From: Nitrosomonas sp.
Lineage (GTDB): Bacteria; Pseudomonadota; Gammaproteobacteria; Burkholderiales; Nitrosomonadaceae
Direction of reading: 5' to 3'
DNA: 62,791 bases
Assembly (NCBI GenBank): GCA_021582655.1
Contig: CP091135.1
Coordinates: forward strand, 1,661,617 to 1,724,407
Each line of letters opens with the position of its first letter. Position 1 is the first letter of the stretch. Below the pieces are notes generated by a model. That model saw nothing but the letters and a program-made list of their open reading frames with translations. It did not search any database and had not been told where the DNA came from. The position numbers and the translations under genes are program-made. Below, piece by piece: positions 18,872-27,341 of the stretch.

Positions 18872-19974
18872 GCGGCCAATTTCCAGTTGGTGATTGAATC
18901 AGTACACGCCAACACCGCCAGGCCTTGTTGTCCGTTGCTTTCGATTTTGGATAGGATCGTGCCGGCGGATAGGTCGGTCAGCAGCGTGAGCTGTGCATTA
19001 CCGGCTTTGGCAAGATCCTTGAACGCACTACTGTTTTGCAGTTCGTATAAATTGGCATAAAACTTGTCGCGATCACCAGTCGTGGTTTTTGTCGCAGCGG
19101 AAAGCATGATCTTGCCACCATCCGGGTTCAGCAGAATGGTACGCAATGCATCCAACGCCGATTCCAGTGTTTTGCTATTCGACCCGACAATATCTTGGGT
19201 CGAACCGAATGCATCGATGAGTTTGCCCAGTTGTTCAACACTGGTATTGGGTGACAGTTGCGAATAGGCTGAGTAGATAGCCAGCGCGTCGGTCAAGAGG
19301 ACAATGCTGTGATTGTTGCTGGCGTTTTCGGTTTGAACGCTGACGGGTGTGCCCAGCTGAAAACCCAGCCCGGTAATGATCGGAAAACCTTCGGAGCTGC
19401 GGACGTTCCAGATATCATTTGGTGCGATCACGCTCAAACCCAATGCGCTACTGACCGCATCAACCAAATTACCGAGCAAACCGCCCACCCCCGGCGCATT
19501 GAAAAGATATGCTTCGGTGACTTGCGTATAAGTCTGCTTCACCGCCGCAGCCAGATAACCGCCCAAACTGTGACCGGCAACCGTGAAGTTCTGTCCTTGA
19601 AGAACAGCAGGATCATTCAACCAAGTATCCAACTGCATTCTAAGGGCAATGAATTGAGGATTGAGACTCGGAGGTATTGCTGAGGCCAATAACCCATCAG
19701 CGGTTAAATCATTACCCGTCGGCTCGGTACCGCGAATGGCCAGGTATTTAGCGCTACCATTCTTGGCTTCAAATACCGTGGCCGAAACACCGGTGATCGG
19801 ATCGGTGTACTGGGCGGTGACTTGCCACTTTTCGACGAAAACAGCAGCTTGGGAAGAAGACATGCCAACGTCATTTTCAGTTAACTCGATGGTTCGTATT
19901 GTCCTTCCTGAGAATGTGCCGTATGCTGCTTGCGCTAATTCGGATTGCAAAGAATAGGTAGTGATATTGCTCAT
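18868..19974 (-). CDS. Shortened lipase paralogue without RTX region (unit F)
   Basis: This protein has 368 residues. Residues 1-350 are a near copy of the N-terminus of the giant RTX lipase, including GHSLGG with Ser136 and SNNHSI. The homology stops at SKIESNGQQGLAV, and a short unrelated tail LACTDSITNWKLAA finishes the protein. The giant continues ARFALVALNPF at this point. The catalytic elbow is intact, but secretion by type I would be lost with the RTX region and C-terminal signal. Start and stop overlap the neighbouring small genes by ATGA. It is probably an orphaned copy retained with its immunity gene, or it may act inside the cell. Confidence 0.88.
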   Translation of the reverse strand: MSNITTYSLQSELAQAAYGTFSGRTIRTIELTENDVGMSSSQAAVFVEKWQVTAQYTDPITGVSATVFEAKNGSAKYLAIRGTEPTGNDLTADGLLASAIPPSLNPQFIALRMQLDTWLNDPAVLQGQNFTVAGHSLGGYLAAAVKQTYTQVTEAYLFNAPGVGGLLGNLVDAVSSALGLSVIAPNDIWNVRSSEGFPIITGLGFQLGTPVSVQTENASNNHSIVLLTDALAIYSAYSQLSPNTSVEQLGKLIDAFGSTQDIVGSNSKTLESALDALRTILLNPDGGKIMLSAATKTTTGDRDKFYANLYELQNSSAFKDLAKAGNAQLTLLTDLSAGTILSKIESNGQQGLAVLACTDSITNWKLAA

Positions 19975-20465
19975 TCGACATTCCTCTCAGTAGATTTAAT
20001 AAAAACACCCTTTAGTAATAAGCTTTCATTTGCTTTTGATCTGTTGGGGCAGTGATATGAAGAAGGCATCCAAGGTCCGGGTAAATCACCTCCAGCTCTG
20101 TGATATTTCACAAATTCTCCCAATAATTTCATATCGATTTCTCTGACGATCTTGATATGATCTCGTCTCATAGCAGTTTCTTGTGCACTTTGTGAAACTG
20201 GATCTCCCTTCTTGTAATAATGAATATCCCATTGATATATATATTCTGGCCCTAACGTGTTTTTACCTTGAGTCGGTCGATAAAAATTGATTTCTCCCCA
20301 TTGATTAAACTTCTCCGGCGGTAGCATCACCGTTTCATACACCCTGATACCGCCGTCAATGGCGCATAAACGATCCACCTCGGCATCCAATTCCCCTTTG
20401 CTCGGTCCGGTTACGCAGGCGGTGATGAGTGGCAGAGTCAGTAAGAGGAAAAAGAAAGTTTTCAT
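19971..20465 (-). CDS. Candidate immunity lipoprotein (unit F)
   Basis: This 164-residue predicted lipoprotein has signal peptide MKTFFFLLLTLPLITAC with lipobox LITAC (Cys17), then the family core LDAEVDRLCAIDGGIRVYETVMLPPEKF, INFYRPTQ, YIYQWDIHYYKKG, RRDHIKIV and GGDLPGPWMPSSYHCP. I chose the ATG at 20465 because it overlaps the upstream lipase stop (ATGA) and starts the signal peptide; a start 5 codons upstream would add MEVCR. The lipoprotein faces the periplasm, the usual location of immunity proteins against phospholipase effectors. That role is inferred from pairing, not from a known domain. Confidence 0.85.
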   Translation of the reverse strand: MKTFFFLLLTLPLITACVTGPSKGELDAEVDRLCAIDGGIRVYETVMLPPEKFNQWGEINFYRPTQGKNTLGPEYIYQWDIHYYKKGDPVSQSAQETAMRRDHIKIVREIDMKLLGEFVKYHRAGGDLPGPWMPSSYHCPNRSKANESLLLKGVFIKSTERNVE

Positions 20466-21415
20466 GCGGCAAACCTCCACTCTGAAACCAAATTGTCGTC
20501 GCCGAAGTAATAGCGCGGCGTGTTAGGATGCAGCCCGCCTTGCTGGATTTTGTAGCCAGAGGTAGCCGCCGGTCCCAGCGCGATGATACGCAGCGCATCC
20601 AGTGCGGTTTCCAGGGTTTTTCCGTTGGAAGCGCTGTCCGCGCTGGTGCCGAAAGCGTCGATCAGGGTGTTGAGTTGGCTTTGGGTGAGGTTCGGGGCTG
20701 CTTGGGCGTAGGCGCCATAGATTGCCAGGGAATCCACCAATACACTGATGCCATGATTATTCAGCGATTTCTCAGTTTGGATGCTGATGGGTGAACCCAG
20801 TTGATAGCCTAAACCGGCAATGAGTGGAAAACCTTCGGAACTGCGGAGGTTCCAGATAGCATCGGATGATAGGGTGCTCAGACCCAATGCGCTACTGATT
20901 GCATCGGCCAAATTGCCAAACAGACCGCCCACCCCCGGCGCGTTATAAAGATAAGCTTCGGTAACTTGCGAATAGCTCTGCTTCACCGCCGCAGCCAGAT
21001 AACCGCCCAAGCTGTGACCGGTGACTGTAAACGGACCGTCCAAAGTACCATCAACAAGCCAGTGTTCTTCTAATAGTGCTTTAAGTGCGATGAATTGGGG
21101 ATTAAAGTTAGATGGCAAACCGGCTGCCAGCAGCCCGTCAGCGGTTAAATCATTACCCGTCGGCTCGGTGCCGCGAATGGCGAGGTATTTAGCACCACCA
21201 TTCTTGGCTGCAAATACCGTGGCTGAAAGACCGGTGATCGGATCGGTGTACTGGGCGGTGACTTGCCAGGTTTCAACGAAAGCAGCAGCCTGGGAAGAAG
21301 ACATGCCAACGTTATTATCTTGTAATGCAGGAATTGGATCAACGCCAGGAATTAAATTAGCATAGGCTGCCAAGGCAAACTCAGATTGTTTAAAATATTC
21401 AAGGATAGAATTCAT
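20462..21415 (-). CDS. Internally deleted lipase paralogue (unit E)
   Basis: This protein has 317 residues. The lipase core is intact (GHSLGG, Ser135; LNNHGISVL with the candidate His). After DALRIIALGPAAT the sequence jumps to SGYKIQQGGLHPNTPRYYFGDD, which in the giant and in the pseudogene at 22040-23578 lies roughly 150-200 residues further on, and then ends LVSEWRFAA. This is therefore an internal deletion plus loss of all RTX repeats. The final W-x-x-A-A-stop with overlapping ATGA is shared with unit F and with the fragment at 23822. GAGGAG precedes the ATG, which lies 3 bases after the unit E lipoprotein stop. Confidence 0.86.
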   Translation of the reverse strand: MNSILEYFKQSEFALAAYANLIPGVDPIPALQDNNVGMSSSQAAAFVETWQVTAQYTDPITGLSATVFAAKNGGAKYLAIRGTEPTGNDLTADGLLAAGLPSNFNPQFIALKALLEEHWLVDGTLDGPFTVTGHSLGGYLAAAVKQSYSQVTEAYLYNAPGVGGLFGNLADAISSALGLSTLSSDAIWNLRSSEGFPLIAGLGYQLGSPISIQTEKSLNNHGISVLVDSLAIYGAYAQAAPNLTQSQLNTLIDAFGTSADSASNGKTLETALDALRIIALGPAATSGYKIQQGGLHPNTPRYYFGDDNLVSEWRFAA

Positions 21416-21418
21416 TTG

Positions 21419-21874
21419 CTACTCCTCATTGTTGATCACAAATATTTGACGCATAACGTCGGATTTCACACTAAGCTCAGGACACATATGGCTTGTACCG
21501 TGCCATGGCCCAGACAAATCCCCCCCCCCTCTCTTATAGAACACTGATTCTCCAAGTAACTTGCCATCCAAACGGCGATATACTTGAGTATGTAATCGAA
21601 AAAAATCTGGATTTCCTTGTTTGTAATAATAAATTTCTCGCTTAAACACATACTCAATTCCTAATGCATTTTCACTTTGAGTGGGGCGAAAAAAATTAAT
21701 CTCACCGCGCTCATTGAACTTGTCTGGCGGCAGCACCACCGTCTCATACACCCTGATACCGCCATCAATCGCGCATAAACGATCCACTTCGGCATCCAAT
21801 TCCCTTTTGCTCGGCCCGATCGCACAAGCGGTGATAAGTGGAAGTATCAGTAAAATTATGAGTAGTGCTTTCAT
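21419..21874 (-). CDS. Candidate immunity lipoprotein with G10 tract (unit E)
   Basis: This 151-residue predicted lipoprotein (MKALLIILLILPLITAC, lipobox LITAC) has the family core RELDAEVDRLCAIDGGIRVYETV, INFFRPTQ, YYYKQGNP and GGGDLSGPW. The RGGGDL codons contain ten consecutive G on the coding strand, so a single-base slip would truncate the protein before the conserved GPW and C-terminal part. Unlike the coupled copies it has its own ~150-base AT-rich leader (21875-22025), which is duplicated at 27845-27990, so this may be the first gene of a transcript running to the giant lipase. No clear ribosome site precedes the ATG. Confidence 0.85.
   Translation of the reverse strand: MKALLIILLILPLITACAIGPSKRELDAEVDRLCAIDGGIRVYETVVLPPDKFNERGEINFFRPTQSENALGIEYVFKREIYYYKQGNPDFFRLHTQVYRRLDGKLLGESVFYKRGGGDLSGPWHGTSHMCPELSVKSDVMRQIFVINNEE
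21520..21529 (-). repeat. Homopolymer G10 (C10 on the plus strand) inside a coding region
   Basis: Ten consecutive C on the plus strand encode R-GGG-D in the unit E lipoprotein. Paralogues read RVGGDL or RAGGDL with shorter runs. Tracts of this length are classic slippage sites. The frame shown in this window is open. Confidence 0.9.
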
Positions 21875-22025
21875 GCGAAGAACTATTTGTTAAGTTTTAA
21901 TATATTGCAATAGATAACATTAACAGCAAACCACGAATAAGCTGCTTTTTATCCGTCTTTTTGTGGTATCTAATGCGAAAATATGCTGTAGGAATTAAGT
22001 ATAAAAATTAGTAGGATGTGATTGA
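21875..22025 (-). repeat. Leader repeat, copy 1, upstream of unit E lipoprotein
   Basis: About 150 AT-rich bases upstream of the lipoprotein ATG are clearly similar to 27845-27990 (shared runs include AACTATTTGTTAAGTTTT and GCTTTTTATCC, plus strand). Each copy sits immediately before a lipoprotein start and after a truncated lipase. It probably carries a promoter for transcription leftward; I could not assign -35/-10 boxes with confidence. Confidence 0.7.
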
Positions 22026-22039
22026 AAATATTGATCGCA

Positions 22040-23578
22040 ACATCACTACCGCTGCTGCCCCGTAGCGTATCTTCCCGATCCGGTGCCGCACCAGGCCCGG
22101 TGAGCAAATTGCCGAATTCATCGGATCCCGGCGGATCGGAGGGCGCCAGATCACCGACGAAGGTGTGTGCAAATTCCAAGTCTTCGGGCGCGGTATTGCC
22201 TGCCAGCGTAATCCCCAGCTTGCCGTCGCTCCAGGATTTGATCCTTGCCCCCGCTGCCGTTTTCTGACAGGATCAGCAAGTCATTCACGCCATTGCCTTT
22301 ATCTTCCAGAACGTACTCGATGCCGTTTTTTTGATCCACCCAGCTGTTGCCGAGCTTGACCCGGTCTTTGTCGTCGACACCGGTTTTTCCTTTCACTTCT
22401 ACCGTGCCCAATCGATCTTGGACTGCCGAACCGGTAGCACTGTTGGCTTTGTCGTCGCCGAAGTAATAGCGCGGCGTGTTGGCAAACAGCCCACCTCGCT
22501 GGATTTTGTAGCCGGAGGCGGCGTCTTCAAAGTAGCTGTTTTCACGCAGGTACGGGGAGATTTTGAAGTCGTGGGTGTCAGTGTTTGCGGAAGGGTTGTA
22601 GGGATTTTGGTCTTGGGTATTGAACCAGAAGGCACGTTCCAGAAACTGAATCCGGGCATTCAGGTAGTCATCGCTGAGTTTTCCGGCGCCGGTGGCGGGG
22701 TTGAAGCGTTCCAGCGCACCGCCTGCGCTGAAAGAACTGTAATCGGCATCGGTCAACGCAAACGGGTTTCCCGCCACCAGCGCGTAGCGTGCCGCCAAGC
22801 CTGGTGCACCGGTGCTTTTGGCCAGATTCAGGATTTCACCGGCGGATTTGTCGGCGAGCACCGTCAATTGCGCCGTATTGGCCCATTCGGTCAGTTTGTT
22901 CTGAAATGCCGTGTTTTCAGGTTAGCGTACAAAGCATCACGGTCGCCTGCATCCGTCTTATTGATCGACACGCCCAGAGCAATGAAACGCAGCGCATCAA
23001 GTACGGAGTTCAGTTGAGTTTCCGTTATCGATGGCGCCAATTTCGCATAAACCGCCTGCACCGCCAATGCATCCACCAGTGTGCTGATGCCATGGCTATT
23101 CGTTGCTTCGGTTTGTATACTAGTGGCGATTCCGAGTTGATAGCCTAAACCTGCGACGAATGAAATGCCTTCTGAGCTGCGCACATTCCAGAGGTTGTCG
23201 GTCGAAATATATTCCCCAATCCCAGCACACTAGCCAGGGAATCAGCTACGTTGCCAAAAACACCGCCCACGCCGAGTGCATTGAAAAGATAGCCTTGCGT
23301 TGCTTGCGGAAAACTGGACTTGATCGCCGCCGCTAGATAGCCGCCCAGACTGTGGCCGGTGACAGCGAAGCTTCGACCTTGCAGCACGGCAGGATCCCGC
23401 ATTCAGACATTTTCAATCTGTGATTTCAGCGCAAGAAATTGCGGATTGAAGTTGGATGGCCAGCCAGTTGCCCGCAGCAAATCGGATACTACATCGTTGG
23501 CGGCAGGCTCACTACCACGTATCGCCAAGTATTTGGTGCTATCCTCTCTGGATTCAAAGACTGTGGCTGAATTGTAAT
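22040..23578 (-). pseudogene. Decayed RTX-lipase copy (unit D)
   Basis: Homology to the giant lipase runs from SATVFESREDS to DTLRGSSG, in broken frames. It has an in-frame TGA at 23403-23405, just before RDPAVLQG, where the giant has LNDPNVLQG. Frameshifts lie near 23213, near 22918 and near 22253; the last is an extra C in a C run (five C here, four in the giant at about 16634). An internal deletion joins SAVQD to RLGTVEVKG, removing the first RTX block. It stops exactly where the main RTX repeats begin in the giant. GHSLGG is still recognizable. The 5' end is fused to the middle of a lipoprotein gene near 23578. Confidence 0.9.
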
Positions 23579-23825
23579 AGTGAATACCCATTGGTAGATA
23601 TATTCTGGCCCCAATGCATTTTCACCTTGAGTGGGGCGATAAAAATTGATCTGCCCATATTTTCTTATCAAACTTATCCGGTGGCAATGCCACTGTCTCA
23701 TAAACCTTAATCCCGTCGTCAATCGCGCAAAGCCGCCACACTTCGTCATCCAGTTGTCCCTTGCTCGGCCCAGCGCAGGCGGTAACCAGTGGCAGTACAA
23801 ATAAAATCACAAGCAGTGTTTTCAT
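23579..23825 (-). pseudogene. Broken candidate immunity lipoprotein (unit D)
   Basis: It begins MKTLLVILFVLPLVTAC (lipobox LVTAC) and continues QLDDEVWRLCAIDDGIKVYETVALPPDKFDKK. A frameshift near 23660 moves the rest (YGQINFYRPTQGENALGPEYIYQW) to another frame. After GIHYYN the sequence passes directly into the lipase at SATVFESRED, so the lipoprotein C-terminus and lipase N-terminus have been deleted. The start overlaps the end of the upstream lipase fragment (ATGA at 23822-23825). Confidence 0.88.
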
Positions 23826-24000
23826 GCGGCAAGCCCCCATTCAACTTTCATCTTGGTTTCGGTGTTTGTTTTTGTGATCTCTGAAGCTATGAAGTACAGG
23901 ATATCCAGCATGGATTCAAGTGTTTTTCCGTTAGAGGCAGTCGGGGGTGATGCCGAAGGTATCGATGATGGTGGTGAGTGTGAAGAGTGGATCAGTGAAA
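23822..24000 (-). pseudogene. Lipase C-terminal fragment (unit C)
   Basis: It contains ASNGKTLESMLDILYFIASEI, homologous to NGKTLETALDALRIIAL of the unit E lipase, and ends with KVEWGLAA-stop, the same W-x-x-A-A end overlapping an ATGA. The preceding segment TIIDTFGITPD lies in another frame, so there is a frameshift near 23945. The catalytic domain is missing. Confidence 0.8.
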
Positions 24001-24001
24001 C

Positions 24002-24044
24002 GCCATCCACCGAGATTATTTGCCGCAGAATGCTGGTGGATGGC
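24002..24044. repeat. Inverted repeat (10-bp arms)
   Basis: GCCATCCACC at 24002-24011 is the exact reverse complement of GGTGGATGGC at 24035-24044. It lies at the outer end of the unit C lipase fragment. The GGTGGAT motif recurs in the palindrome at 59822-59845, so it may be a genome-wide intergenic repeat. Confidence 0.45.
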
Positions 24045-24128
24045 ACGACGCTGCTCCACCTTACTTGTTTTTATCCGCACACCTTGGCAATCAATGGAAT
24101 CCGACTCCACTGATTGAAACAGAAATCG

Positions 24129-24150
24129 AGGCAGCGCAACTGCGCTGCCT
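24129..24150. repeat. Compact palindrome (10-bp arms, 2-base spacer)
   Basis: AGGCAGCGCA, two bases, TGCGCTGCCT. It lies 150 bases beyond the ankyrin gene stop and could be a hairpin ending that transcript, but no T run follows on the minus strand. The remaining ~250 bases between 24045 and 24299 hold no recognizable gene. Confidence 0.4.
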
Positions 24151-24299
24151 TAGTAGGGGCGCACATCTTAAGGGCGTCTCTAAAAAATCTTTTGTCACAA
24201 TAATACCTCGCTGTTCATAAAGATATTTCCTTACAGACCAACAATATGCGGCATCCAGATTTTTTGCTCTCGCATCATCTTGTTTAAAAAACTGAATTT

Positions 24300-26843
24300 C
24301 TAGAGACGTTCACAAGTTGCCCCAATGCATCCAAGATTATTAAAATCGTATAGTTTTGAATGTCCGAGCTTTCCCTCGGGGTACGGCACTCCTTTTTGCA
24401 AGAAGAATGTCACTGAATGAGCACCATATAAACCCGCAGGAATTGCAAATTCCTTCAATATAACATATGCATTTCCATGTATTTTAGGCTTGAATGCTGC
24501 AAATGGATCACCGCCTACGATTTTTGGATGATCCTTATGCAGCTTTGCTTCTTCTGTTGCCCACAATTCGATATCGTCTTTACGCAGAGGTCGAAGAATT
24601 CCTTTGGCAAGAGCGTCATTTATACCAGCCTGACCAGCTTTGGGCATTGAGGCGTCGAAATGCTTTTCAAGTGGATTATTCTTAGATGTATGTAACGTAA
24701 CAGAACTAGGCAGGGTTTCTCCAATCTGTAACTCACCATTTCTTGCGACATAAACAAGATCAGCAGATTTTCCAAAAACAACATTAGATAATGAATTGAT
24801 TTCTGAAACATTATCCTCTTGCACATAAGCGTATCCACATGAAGAACCTTCTTGATATGAGCTGTTGACTACTGGCATATTGTCTGCAATACCAGAAACT
24901 CTTTGGGCATGATATCCGGTCACGAGTACGCCTAATATCACAGTTCCGCTTGTCCATCTTATATTCCACACAGATGGTTCATAGGCTCCCAGTAAAAGTG
25001 CTACGGGAATATTGGGTGAATTTACCACTACTTCAAACTGAGTTGCAGTATGGCCGCTTTGGTCTATTTGGTAATCTGTCTCCTTTCCACTGTACGCCCC
25101 ACCGGCATAAATCATGAAATTCTCAGGAAAAGAACTGGTATCCAGCTTGCAAGAATTTTTTCTGGCTGTTGTTGTAGATTCAATCCTTATAGGAGTTTGA
25201 TTGGAAGGAGATTGCTCTGCTCTAAGTTGTGCTGCTCTAAAGAGAGTTTCCCAGATTCCAGTTTGATCATCGAGATTCTCGCCCGTTCTGATATCAACAA
25301 AATGCATTTTTTCCACAATACTACGCACCTCATCGTTCTCACTTTCCTTCATTTGTTTGTATGCAGATGAAAAAATTGGTGTGGTGAGTGTATTTTTGGA
25401 TATCTTAATGACATTTGAGTGCAAACTTTTCAAGATATTTAAGATGAGAATTGCAGTTTCTCTCTCTTGTTGCTTACGCAAAGCTTCCAACATCTGACTA
25501 ATTTTCAGCCAATAAGAAATATCGTCTTGTATTGTTGTTGCACCGGCATTTATAAGAATCTGAGCAATATGATATTTATTCTCCAATAAAGACAATCCAA
25601 GTGCGGTTTCCTTAAACCCTCCTCTACCTTGACCTGCTATTAAATTAACATCTGCGCGATGTTTGATAAGAAGCTTAACCACATCTGCATAGCCGTTTTC
25701 AGCAGCAATCATCAAACCAGTTTTTCCAGTCCCCATTTGTTGAGCATTGATATGCGCGCCTTGCTTAATCATAAATTCGATGGCTTGTAACAAGTCCGGA
25801 TGTCTCAGTGGATCTTGTCCTGCCAGCAAAGGAATAACTGGGTAATTAGGAGCATTAGTTTCATTAGGATCTGCCCCAAGCTCAATCAATAATTTAATAT
25901 TTTCATAATCAACACGTGACAATGCAGTAAATAGCAGTGTGAGTCCCTGTTTTGATTTAATGTTCGGATCAATTTTGCTTTTGTCTATTAAGCCGGATAA
26001 CCCAATTTCAGGGTTGGTCAACAGATGTAATGCTACTGTTGTATTTTGGTCTGGGATTAAAACATTTGGATTCGCGCCTTGATTTAACAGAATTCTGACT
26101 TGAGACCATTGCGCTCTTGCCGCCAGAAGTGACAGAGCCGTTTCTTTGTTCCGGTTCTCTAAGTCAATGTTAATGCCATGCTTAATCCCTAAATCCATAA
26201 TCCGGATATTTCCTATAAGTGCCGCTTTGTGAAGTAATCCATTTCCTCCTCTATCAGTCGCATTAATATTGGCATTATTTTCTATCAATACATTGACGTT
26301 CTGTTCATTGCCTCTGGAGGCTGCAATGAGTAATGGCGTTTCTCCTCGCGCATTGGCTTTATTGATATCCACGCCCTTTTCAATAAGTCGCTGTAGCACA
26401 TCCGGTTTAACATAGTCCATAACTAAATGAGTAATATTATTTTCATTTGTGTCTAGGCTATTAACATCCGCCTTATTTTGAACAAGTATTTCAAATGTCT
26501 CCAAAGAAGGATCTTCATGCGCCCTTACACTCAGATGAATAGGGAGCCTACCAGCGTTGTTTCTCCTATTAATATCCGCACCTAGCGCTAGGAGCCTGTT
26601 GATAATTTTTGTTTTATCGGGGGAATGCTTTGAGGTAACTGCCAAATGAAGTAGTGTTTCACCATTACTGGTCACAGGGTAGTTGATTTCTTCGCTGGTC
26701 AGCCTATCCAGCAAATTTATTGCACGTTCAGCCGAGCCGGAACGTATCGCATCTAATAGCGTGGGGTCATCGGCTCTAATTGCAGACACTGGCTGCGATG
26801 ACAAAAGTAGTAGAAGAAAAATATATTTGACTATATGTGGCAT
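24300..26843 (-). CDS. Secreted or periplasmic ankyrin-repeat protein inside the lipase array
   Basis: This 847-residue protein has a signal peptide (MPHIVKYIFLLLLLSSQPVSA). About a dozen ankyrin repeats span residues ~35-470 (for example NGETLLHLAVTSKH, RGETPLLIAASRGNEQNVNVLIENNANINATD, TGLMIAAENGYADVVKLLIKHRADVN). A linker and a C-terminal domain of ~280 residues that I do not recognize follow. ATG 26843 is chosen because CTGGAGA precedes it at good spacing and it starts the signal peptide; an upstream ATG at 26876 has none. Ankyrin proteins serve as binding scaffolds, and some guard against toxic enzymes. Being embedded in the lipase/lipoprotein array suggests an accessory or immunity role, which is inference. 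The region is AT-richer than its surroundings. Confidence 0.87.
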   Translation of the reverse strand: MPHIVKYIFLLLLLSSQPVSAIRADDPTLLDAIRSGSAERAINLLDRLTSEEINYPVTSNGETLLHLAVTSKHSPDKTKIINRLLALGADINRRNNAGRLPIHLSVRAHEDPSLETFEILVQNKADVNSLDTNENNITHLVMDYVKPDVLQRLIEKGVDINKANARGETPLLIAASRGNEQNVNVLIENNANINATDRGGNGLLHKAALIGNIRIMDLGIKHGINIDLENRNKETALSLLAARAQWSQVRILLNQGANPNVLIPDQNTTVALHLLTNPEIGLSGLIDKSKIDPNIKSKQGLTLLFTALSRVDYENIKLLIELGADPNETNAPNYPVIPLLAGQDPLRHPDLLQAIEFMIKQGAHINAQQMGTGKTGLMIAAENGYADVVKLLIKHRADVNLIAGQGRGGFKETALGLSLLENKYHIAQILINAGATTIQDDISYWLKISQMLEALRKQQERETAILILNILKSLHSNVIKISKNTLTTPIFSSAYKQMKESENDEVRSIVEKMHFVDIRTGENLDDQTGIWETLFRAAQLRAEQSPSNQTPIRIESTTTARKNSCKLDTSSFPENFMIYAGGAYSGKETDYQIDQSGHTATQFEVVVNSPNIPVALLLGAYEPSVWNIRWTSGTVILGVLVTGYHAQRVSGIADNMPVVNSSYQEGSSCGYAYVQEDNVSEINSLSNVVFGKSADLVYVARNGELQIGETLPSSVTLHTSKNNPLEKHFDASMPKAGQAGINDALAKGILRPLRKDDIELWATEEAKLHKDHPKIVGGDPFAAFKPKIHGNAYVILKEFAIPAGLYGAHSVTFFLQKGVPYPEGKLGHSKLYDFNNLGCIGATCERL

Positions 26844-27001
26844 CAGTAGTCTCCAGTAATAAGAGTAATTATTCATTTATTTGGATAAAAACACGTCGGA
26901 TGGTATTCATTACTACTGAACAGGTCATAATGCTTAGATAACAAGCTTAATAGTAGTCTTCCACCATCAATCAGAGTGATGAGTAGCGACCCTTTTACCT
27001 G

Positions 27002-27340
27002 CTATATCTGAAATGCAAAAAATTGCGGATTGAAGTTAGATGACCAGCCAGTTGCCAGCAACAAATCGGATACTGCATTGTTGGCGACAGGCTCGCTACC
27101 ACGTATCACCAAGTATTTGATGCCATCCTCTCTGGATTCAAAGGCTGTGGCTGAAAGACCGGTGCCATTACCGTATTGGGCGGCGACTTGCCAGTTTTCA
27201 ACGAATGCGGCTGCTTGGGAGGTGGACATTTCAACGTCGTCGCCAGTCAAAAGAAATGGCAGGATCGCACCTTCAGAAAAAGTACCATAAGCAGCTTGCG
27301 CTAGTTCAGCTTGAATTGAGTAATCATTTATTCTGCTCAT
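27002..27340 (-). pseudogene. Lipase N-terminal fragment (unit B)
   Basis: 112 residues (MSRINDYSIQAELAQAAYGTFSEG... SATAFESREDGIKYLVIRGSEP... WSSNFNPQFFAFQI) match residues 1-111 of the giant lipase. The copy ends before the GHSLGG elbow, so it cannot be catalytic. It begins 2 bases after the unit B lipoprotein stop. DNA from 27001 down to the ankyrin start has no recognizable gene, so the ankyrin segment appears to have replaced the rest of the lipase. Confidence 0.87.
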
Positions 27341-27341
27341 T

